From: Benincasa hispida
Lineage: Eukaryota; Streptophyta; Magnoliopsida; Cucurbitales; Cucurbitaceae
Direction of reading: 5' to 3'
Assembly (NCBI RefSeq): GCF_009727055.1
Contig: NC_052357.1
Location: 14,297,376-14,361,375, forward strand
DNA: 64,000 nt
In this document: positions 56,289 to 64,000 of the stretch, piece by piece
Position numbering within the stretch: the first letter of the stretch is position 1
How the letters are laid out: every line of letters begins with the position of its first letter
Made by a program: the position numbers and the translations under genes
Notes under the pieces: generated by a model
The model's input: the letters and a program-made list of their open reading frames with translations, nothing else
Told to the model about the DNA's origin: nothing
Databases searched by the model: none

Positions 56289-56301
56289 AAATTTAGGGGT
56301 G
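56289..56301 (+). other. Polypurine tract of C
   Basis: 'aaatttaggggtg' directly before LTR start TGATAACTTG. Confidence 0.85.
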
Positions 56302-58075
56302 TGATAACTTGTAGAAATACAAGTTATTTATGCCACCTTATCTAGATATTGGGATCAAAAGTGAGTAATTATGCGCCAATTGTATGAAAATTAACTTAGT
56401 ATGACAATAATTATAAATGTTTGCAATAAAACCCACTAACGCCAAAAGATGGAGGATACACCAAACTTTATTCTGTTTTGCAGGAAGACCAAGTCACCGC
56501 TTGCGCCCAAGGCTCGCGAGAACTTAATCAACGCATCTCTATCACAATTACGCCCATCGATCAACCTTGCATAGACAATTATTGAAGTAACGGCGCAATG
56601 TGATAGTCGGTATAGATCTATGCTTCAACCACATATGGTAATAAAAACAAACACCGCATGTGAATCTATGATCGAAAGATGCAAATAAGCAACGCAAGAG
56701 CAGGAGATTGAGACGCATGTACAACTAACGGTTGTGTAGATTTGACGATCTAATTTCATAACAAAAGGAATAGTATCCCTCCATCTTCGAAATTTCCATA
56801 ACAACAAGTGGGGACCACATGGCCGAAGTCAAAAGATCTCCTCCTATAAATACCTCAGCGTATTTAGAGAAAATTATGCTATTTGATACTGGGCAAAGTG
56901 CTATAAGACTCTAGAGAGGAAAAAGGCTAAACTGAGTGCTGAAAAGAATAATCTGGGAAGAGGAAAAGATAAGGTCGAAAGGTAAATCTCAGATCCAACC
57001 TGCCATATACCCGAGCGAAGTTTTGTGTAGAGGCACCTGCTACCGGTGGAGCAAACTCGAAAGGGAAGCTCTCTCCATCATCAATCCAACTAGATCTAGC
57101 AAGCAGTTCTCCATTGATCTGTGCCAAAACATTGGCATTCGATCGTATCTGTTCTATCCCTTTCTGTGTATTCCACGTTTTCTTTATCTCTACATTCATA
57201 CATTATGTATCAAACACTTAATATAAATGTTAATTGTTTCGATAACTTTCATCCAGCATATTCTCTCTGTTTTCGTTCACCCATTAGTCATTTTCTCCAT
57301 GATGTTTTCTTACACTTTCGATAAGCACTATGAATCTCCAAGAACTTAATGTAAAGTAAAGTTATGTAATACATTTAGCTAAAACATGCTAGACGGCATC
57401 TTCACCTATGAGAGCAGAAGTGAAGATGTCATTCTAATCTATCGAGAGAAGGTCAGAAGAGTGTGTTAACTAAAGCAAGTAGTACTTCCAGACATGGAAG
57501 CAACCTTACATTCATTACATTAGACTCTGTTTCACCACAGACATGTGGGAAACGTGGCCGATCACTGAGAGGTGTACGCCAAGAGAAGAGCGGAACAGTA
57601 TTTGTACCTTTATTTCTCTTAAGAACTTGCATTGTTTTGTATGTTCATCTTTCTTTTCTAATCTACTCACGAGACTTGTCGTCGCAACCCACGTCCTTGC
57701 ACAGCCTTCACAGCCAGCTCTAATGCTAATATCTTGCACAAAAAACCTGTATCTTATACATCTAGTTTAGGTTTATTGTATTTTTACTGCATCTTTACAT
57801 TTTCTTTATTTTTATATACCGAACACAAATTTATCCAAATATTGAAAAAACCGGTCGCATACACCATTAACATACCACAATAACCGGCATTGTTTTCCCT
57901 GTGTTCGACCTCGGATCATACCGAGAAACTTGCGATGGAATTACACTTGGTTTCACCGTAAGGAAACTTGTGACAACACAGGGTATACTACTTAAGTACA
58001 TCTAGTTATTGCATAGTCAGCAGTAGTATTGCATCATCATGAGCATTAAATTTCATATATGCTAGCGTGTCAACA
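56302..58075 (+). repeat. 3' LTR of element C
   Basis: 1,774 bp, same length as the 5' LTR, ends GTGTCAACA. TATA box at 56845-56852. Confidence 0.93.
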
Positions 58076-58282
58076 CTTAGCAACTGAACCTCAACAATGA
58101 ATTTGAGCAGAAGCTGAAAAACTAGAACAGCGGCTCGGCATCCTTCACTTGTTTCTTCAATTACATCTTAATTTCAACTCTAATGACTCCAAATAAATTA
58201 TAGACTCTTGTTAACACATAAAAACTCATCAAACAAGAGCCAATTACAAATTCAATTGAGAAATTAAAGAGAATTAAGGTAC
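58076..58282 (-). other. Leader of element B between C and D
   Basis: Starts with CTTAG (target duplication of C) and is colinear with about 30,407-30,610 of element A. Confidence 0.85.
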
Positions 58283-59971
58283 TGATGCGTTACTTTATAT
58301 GGTGAAATAATGGAATAGAATGTGTTGGTGGAATATGCATTGTGCAAACAAGTTTTCTCAACAGGACCCAAGTATAAATCATACTGAGTTTCCTGGTAAG
58401 CCCAGGGTTGAACTTAGGGACTAAGGAAAACAATATGCGGTGGTAATTTTTAGATCACTTTGTGGTAACAAATAAATTAATGGTTTTGTTGGTTTGTTGT
58501 TTACAGTATAAAAAGTATGCGGGGGATTGAGAAAAGAGTGATTATACGACAGATGCATTGAGTATGCGGCAGAACAGGCTGAGAATGTCTTTAGATAGCA
58601 TTTCCCGAGAATGCGTTCAAGCTATGTGATCATGCTACACTCATGCGACAGCAAATCATTTTCCAATGCAAATACGGTGGCTCCTAAGTTTAAGACGCAT
58701 GCGATGAATGCGATAGTGTGTATAGAGCTTATTCCTAAGTCTCTACTTTTTGCCTATACGACGATGCAAGATGCATATAAGGACAAGGTGACTGCATACA
58801 ATCATAACCTATCTCTAAGATGCATGCAATGCGTTAATAGCAAACAGAGCTTATTCCTAAGCTTCTATCTCTTGATTATGCATTCTAATCTGACTCTCTC
58901 GAGCAGAGATTCTAATCTGAATTTTTCAAGCCTAGATTCTATCTTTAAACTACCCTCCTGAGTATCACAAATGGACGAATGATGCATACATAATACAAGA
59001 TAATCGCATAGAATGAAGATCCCCAGTTATGCTAGCTAAGTGCTTCTCAACCCATTTGACAGATTTAGCTACTCATGCATAATGTATAGAGAGTGATCAG
59101 ACATGAAAATGTAATTTCCATTTTTATAAATAAGTTCATAGTACAAAATGATAATGGAAAGTAAAGGTAGAGAGTCTGGTAGCAATTTTTTGCTTCCCAA
59201 GGCTTTTACACTGTTATCTCTATTCTGCTCAAAAGATGTTCTTGCTTCCGCAAGAGTTGGCCCTCTCTCTAGATTCGACGCTTTGGCACGCTTCCAAGTT
59301 CACCGAAACGATCTCTCGGTATAATCTCCCTTCACTTGATTCCACCTTCTAAGTAAAGAAAACTATGAACAAGGCTACTTCTATCTATAAGGAAAATTAT
59401 CTAACTACACAAACTCCTTCACTGAAGGTGGCCTTCGGTATTTATAAAGCTTCGGTGTGAAAGGCTTCTTCTCTGTTATGATTGCACTGATGGGATGACA
59501 TTAATTCTTTGTCTGATGCGCCAAATATTTGTCACCGAAAAGTTGAGTGTACTTACTACAATAGGTCGTTAACGGCTTGTCAACTTAATTCGGAATCGAC
59601 AGTCATCAGCTTTCTGTCCCATCATGATTTATTATGCTTTTTACCCAGATGCGCCCACCATGATGCGTCGACTCTTTGTGGCAACCTTCTTGAGCAAATA
59701 TTTACGAGCGCAAATAATCGCATCGTCTTGCGTCAACGCAATCTCTTAATTCGCTTGGCCGTTGATTTCTTTGGATCGCATTTTCCGCCTTGCGTCAATG
59801 CATATTCTGCACAAAAATACATAAGTTAACTATTTTAATACGATGGATGCATGCAATTGTAATATTGTGAACTTAATGCTTTTGGACACAATATTATATA
59901 TTTTTATCATCACAATCCTGCATTGTTTTATAATTTAGCACTGTAATAACGTGCATTTCTGCCCGTTATCA
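58283..59971 (-). repeat. Solo LTR D (Athila/Tat-like), 1,689 bp
   Basis: Minus-strand ends TGATAACGGGC and ...ACGCATCA. Near its end it has 'cccagggttgaacttagggac', the reversed LTR phrase of this group, and a minus-strand TATA (tttataaatacc, about 59,437-59,448). Element A lacks it: its leader reads 'attaagatgacaaaac' across the site. Flanks are GGTAC (58278-58282) and GATGC (59972-59976), plausible decayed copies of one 5-bp target. No primer site or polypurine tract, so a solo LTR. A 106-codon open frame inside (59509-59829) has no motif. Confidence 0.78.
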
Positions 59972-60071
59972 GATGCCAAAACTCAGAAAATCATATCAAT
60001 GCATCAATTTCATATATCTCATGAAAAAACACCCACCACACCAAAATTAAACCGAATTGAATGCTTAAAAG
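59972..60071 (-). other. Leader of element B, primer-site-proximal part
   Basis: Colinear with 30,612-30,708 of element A ('tcatgaaaaaacacccaccacacc'). Confidence 0.85.
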
Positions 60072-60083
60072 ATGCTGATACCA
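60072..60083 (-). other. tRNA-iMet primer site of B with 2-bp deletion
   Basis: Minus strand TTGGTATCAGCATC lacks the AG of TGGTATCAGAGCATC. Confidence 0.8.
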
Positions 60084-60085
60084 AT

Positions 60086-61865
60086 TGAAAGAGTTAAATA
60101 ACATGCAGCGGAAGTATCAAGGATCCATAAGCATTCAAATTCACTAGTTTTGGCAGAAACTAAAGCATACTCTTTTAAAAAGAGGGTTTTATGATTATAC
60201 CTTTGAAGAACTCTCCAAGAACTTGATTGTACAGCAACAGTTTTCACCAAAGATTACCGTGAACCACCTCAAGGTCTTTCCCACTACCCTTTTAGAGCTT
60301 TAGAAAAAGTTGTGGGACTTAAGAACATCTTGACTCGATGAAGAACAGTAAAGAACTCACTGTAGCTCACTTTGAAGAATACTTTCTTCTCTCTGAAATT
60401 TTCTCTCAAAATTTTTGTCCTAGCATCTCTCAAATCACTCCAATCTTCTTTGTTTATTGCAAATGAACATGCAAAGGATTAAATTGAATGGCTTGTAGCT
60501 CATGCTTGGAGTATTAATGAAGAGAGGGAGATGGGCTTTGTGTGAGTCTGAAAAAGATGATAATGAAAAAACAACATTTTCCATTTTGAAGGCATGCAAA
60601 ACTGATTTTCTAATTTTCTTTTAAAATCAAAATTGATTTCAAAAACCATTTTTGATTTGATAAAACTAAAAAATGATTTTATAAATTAATTTCATAAATT
60701 AATTTAATATCAAATATTAATTAATTTTTGCATAATAATCATTTTCATATATTTAAATAATATTTAAATATTTATTCTCCTGTTTCATTTAATTTGAACG
60801 TTTCAAATTAATTTCTCAAGCTACTCTAAAGCTTATCCATTTACGAGCTAGTAGGGGGACCTAGCGGACTTACAGATCATGGGCTCCAACGATTCGAGAT
60901 TAATCGGCTAAACTCATTAGTTCGATCTAACCCCTATTCGTTAACTAATGGGACACTCCACTATAGCCCATAGTTGAACTCCCTTCACTATAGATATATT
61001 ATGTCCACTTAATAATCGTAATCAATAAGTCGATCATTCACAGGTTTTTTGTAATCACAACTAGGTCAAAAATATCGTTTTACCCTTGTGAATACATCTT
61101 TTTCCTTAAGTTCCTACTGATCCTCTAATGAACAATAGTGATTCATAATCTCTATGAATCAAATCATTTTTCTATCATGAGAACGCGGGGCCCCGATTGT
61201 TCAAGACCTGGAATCAGTACTTAAGATAATAACCTATCTGCTAACCCTAAATAGGGTAGGAGTGAATGTCATCTTGCAAGGCTATGTCCCCAGCTATTCA
61301 TCCAGTCTTATCCCCAAAATGGTAAGCATATTGAGCAGTGTTGTTGGACTACTCTCGCCGTTTGCAGATTATCGGATAATCCCGAACAAACAGGAGTTCG
61401 TAGCTGGCTCAGGATTAAGATTGAGTTAACCTATGTCACATGATAAATGAAATAGTCAGTATTAATAGTAAACGGTCGTTATAAAGAAAAGTGACTATAA
61501 TCATGGTCCAGTCTATATGCAAACTCATTGCATAGGATGCCCCCACTCACATGTCTCACATGAACGATTTGTGAATCACATCGTTTTTAGCACCTTGCAA
61601 CTTCTTGTAACAACTACTGAGTGGGTCGCATCCAATAGTGTTACTAGGATGAGATATCCAATTTCATCTATATACTTATTAGACCATTTAGGCTATATAC
61701 TGTCAACTTGGTCCTGTTTATGTCACTACGTAAAGTTACAGTATTCAGACTATAGCCAACGATGCGTTTATTGGATTTCCATCATAAGATGCAAAAACAA
61801 CAAGTCATTATTATTGATAAATAGAATATTTAACACGAACAACGAGTTCTAGGACATTCCCAATA
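60086..61865 (-). repeat. 5' LTR of element B, 1,780 bp
   Basis: Plus-strand start TGAAAGAGTTAAATAAC and end CATTCCCAATA (CA changed to TA). Confidence 0.9.
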
Positions 61866-63075
61866 GTAGGTTCATTAGGTCTCCCTACTAACTCACAAAC
61901 GGATTAAATCTTATAGTAGCATAATGAGAGAATTTGAAACGTTCAAATACAAATTGAGGGAATCAGTAATTATATACGATATAGTTACATGTTTAATTGA
62001 CGAATCAAATGAAATTGGAGAATGGTTGTTTTTAAATATAGAAAAATAAACTAAAATATTTAGAAAATATAGCAAAATTTTAGAACTATTAATAATAGAA
62101 GCTGATAGATACTGATAGACTTCTATCAGTGTCTATCAATGATATTGAATGACACTAATAGAAGTCTATCAGTGTCTATCAGTATCTATCATTGATAGTT
62201 CTAAAATTTTGCTATATCTTGTAAATATTTTCAACAGTTTTACCATTTGAAATAATTTCTCATTAGAGAATTAGATAATATTTAAATATGATTTAAATAC
62301 TAAATACATGAATCTTCATGATCATAGAATTGGTGTTTTAATAATTTAATATTGGATATTAAATTATTTTAATTAATTAAATTATTTAATTTATTAAATA
62401 AATTTTATTTAAAATTAATTATTTGAATTAATTTTATTTAAAATTCAGTTTTTAAATTTTTTGAAGATTCAAAATGTTTAAAATCAATATTTTTTTTCAT
62501 TTGATTCTTAGAAAATTAAAATTGAATACAAAAATTTGTTTTAATTCAAATTTCAATTTTAAAAGGAAATGAGATTTCAAAACAAAAATCCAATTCGAGC
62601 GGGTTGATTTTGAGTGGGTTTTTCCACTTTGTCTCACAATTTCACCCAAATCATTAAAGTAGGAGGTGTCAACCTCTTGAGAAGAGTATTGGCATGCTGA
62701 AGAGGAATAAAACTCAATTGATTGTGCTGAAAAATGGTCATGCAATCTGGTTTTGAGAGTTGAATTATTGAAAAAATAGTTCTTCACTCTTCAACTAAAA
62801 ACCAATCCTTTTTCTCAAAGATTCCTCAAAATTAGAACTCATTTTGAATCCCACAATTCAATCTAAAGTCCGAGAGAATATTAAGGAAGATCAATTTGTG
62901 GTCCACAAGCTTTTGGAGTCAAAATTGAAGCTAGTTTCATGAATTAAAGGAGTTCTACAAAGTTATATATGAAACTCTTTTTTTAGTTGTTGAATATGCT
63001 TTCATAAATGCTAAAATTGATGAATTAATGTGCTTAATGATTTTGTTTGCTTCCGCTTATTGCATGCTAACTCTA
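61866..63075 (+). repeat. Plus-strand long copia LTR, right part
   Basis: Begins with the second GTAGG and continues the interrupted landmark ('ctgtagg' to 'ttcattaggtctccctactaactc'). AT-rich like LTR I, with matching 'gggtttttccact' and an end in 'gcttccgc..gcatgctaactct' as in LTR I ('cttccg..gcatgttag'). No primer site could be recognised after it, so the right limit is approximate. Confidence 0.7.
62053..62231. mobile_element. MITE-like palindromic element, about 179 bp
   Basis: Terminal inverted repeats 62053-62089 and 62195-62231 are 37 bp each with about three mismatches (AAAATATTTA...TAGAACTAT). The inside is built from opposed 'tgatagacttctatcagtgtctatca' type repeats. It lies within the plus-strand LTR. 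The superfamily is uncertain; less perfect similarity may extend the ends by about 25 bp each side. Confidence 0.78.
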
Positions 63076-64000
63076 AGAAATATGACGATCTATCTAGACT
63101 TGGAAGATCATTTACCCAGTATTTCAGCTTTACAATGGATTCAGGTATGCTTCCACTTTTAAACTTTAATTTTCCTGAATTTGGCATGGTAAATAAATTT
63201 GTGGTTTTAAGTTTATTAATCAAGAATTCTTTAATACTTCCATCAAATAGTCCCATTTCGACAACCCAAGAGGGAGGCAAGTAAAGTCTAAGTGAGAAAC
63301 TCTAACCCCTCATTATACTTAGTTGAGCTAAATACTCTATATAACAACTTAGGCATATCATAGTATACAATTGACACACCACAACCACGTGAGTACTCTC
63401 AAAATTTGTATACGAGTCTTTCACGCTAACATTCCTTAAGCAACAAAGTGTTGGATAAAGCAAAGACGATGGTGTCAAATACAAATTATTGACTATAATG
63501 CCAATTTATTATATACAAATTGTCTTGTAAGATAGAAACGAGCAACAAAATAACAATTAAACAAGCAGAATAAAGTAATTCGTCTTCAAGAAATACAAAG
63601 TAAAGAGGGTGAAAAGGAGAGAAGAGAAGCAAGAGTACAGCCGTAGTACATGTACAAATATCTCTTTCCTTAATTTATTTTCCTTGCACGTGCCGAAAGG
63701 GTCCCACGACTGTTCAATTCATAAACTAATTTTAAATAAATAATAGTATTAAGATTAATAACAAATGCATTAAAATATATAGCTAGAGGTGTCCAATTTT
63801 CCCACGGGAATGAGATCCCACGAACTAATAACAAAAGCATTAAAATATATAGCTAGTAGTTTTATTTTAGGGTCCATAATGTTCATACCCACAAGTAGAA
63901 AAGAAGGAACGTATGTTGGTTATGCATTATTTTTCACTTTTTTTCACTCTTTGCTTTTGCATCATCTTCATCGTCTTCATGTATATAATATAGACACAAT
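63076..64000. other. Unassigned DNA at the right end
   Basis: Open frames on both strands at 63,011-63,284 (for example SIVKLKYWVNDLPSLDRSSYF on the minus strand) show no motif I recognise and overlap each other. A direct repeat 'gcattaaaatatatagctag' occurs at about 63,767-63,786 and 63,838-63,857, with a 'cccacgggaatgagatccc' block between. Confidence 0.4.

Larger units (their letters stand above)
52667..58075 (+). mobile_element. Element C: 5.4-kb non-autonomous tRNA-Asp-primed gypsy (Athila/Tat-like)
   Basis: Two LTRs of exactly 1,774 bp (52667-54440, 56302-58075), TG...CA ends, a primer site, a polypurine tract and a perfect CTTAG duplication. The 1,861-bp internal region holds only the last about 60 codons of a gypsy integrase, starting inside the primer-site region, followed by a long untranslated tail. 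Sampling about 500 bp of the LTRs gives roughly 40 differences, so it is not recent. It must have relied on proteins from another element. Confidence 0.93.
44710..61865 (-). mobile_element. Element B: minus-strand Ty1/copia with two nested insertions, 17.2 kb
   Basis: LTRs at 44710-46449 and 60086-61865, flanked by a perfect GTAGG duplication. The internal order on the minus strand is primer site, leader, gag, protease, integrase, RT, RNase H and polypurine tract, closely parallel to A. The leader is split by element C and solo LTR D; without them B would be about 10.1 kb. A hand count over about 430 bp of the LTRs gives roughly 45 differences. Coding parts carry stops, frameshifts and an integrase deletion, so it is inactive. 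Confidence 0.92.

Noticed and set aside
59509..59829. 106-codon open frame inside solo LTR D
   Set aside because: No motif, opposite to the LTR orientation, and lies over LTR sequence.
63011..63284. Overlapping open frames of 84-89 codons on opposite strands
   Set aside because: No recognised domain and mutual overlap; at most one could be real, and both may be shadow frames of LTR-adjacent DNA.

Overview
This is a 64 kb stretch of repeat-rich nuclear DNA from a flowering plant, most probably a cucurbit. Evidence for a plant nucleus: Ty1/copia and Ty3/gypsy LTR retrotransposons with initiator-Met and tRNA-Asp type primer-binding sites, a CACTA transposon end, a MITE, a decayed nuclear tRNA-Asn and an intron-containing fragment of an XRN-type exoribonuclease gene. 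The cucurbit call rests on my recognition of the gypsy gag at 16.3-18.2 kb and is an inference. I found no intact host protein-coding gene; every recognisable reading frame is broken.

Layout. 1-5.9 kb: end of a plus-strand copia LTR with primer site, then a decayed plus-strand copia pol (gag knuckle, protease, integrase, RT, RNase H) with its short 3' LTR. 7.5-9.1 kb: minus-strand gypsy-type LTR with a 42-bp tandem repeat. 9.96-11.3 kb: five exons of an XRN2/XRN3-like gene with introns and a nonsense codon, followed by a CACTA end at 11.5-11.76 kb. 13.2-13.6 kb: LTR fragment abutting a tRNA-Asn pseudogene. 13.8-15.4 kb: second gypsy-type LTR. 15.4-18.2 kb: gypsy LTR plus broken gag. 18.2-21.4 kb: copia LTR with internal sequence on both sides, ending at a single-N assembly join.

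22.4-32.5 kb: element A, a complete minus-strand copia (two 1.76-kb LTRs, T5 target duplication). It sits in older tRNA-Asp-primed (Athila/Tat-like) DNA at 21.5-42.9 kb, which also holds a solo LTR (33.6-35.7 kb) and a short non-autonomous element FG (37.3-41.9 kb). One FG LTR carries a Tn5/Nextera junction adapter, which is a library artefact. 43.3-63.1 kb: a plus-strand copia LTR split by element B (44,710-61,865, target duplication GTAGG), a relative of A. B is itself split by a 5.4-kb non-autonomous tRNA-Asp-primed element C (52,667-58,075, duplication CTTAG) and by a solo LTR D (58,283-59,971). A has the uninterrupted versions of both sites.

The insertions can be ordered: host LTR before B, B before C. 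Hand-sampled LTR differences agree (B about 10%, C about 8%, A about 6%). The most unusual items are the fusion of primer site to integrase tail in C, the arrays of CGATCG-centred palindromes in the copia leaders, the XRN fragment beside a CACTA end, and three assembly artefacts (one adapter, two N joins).
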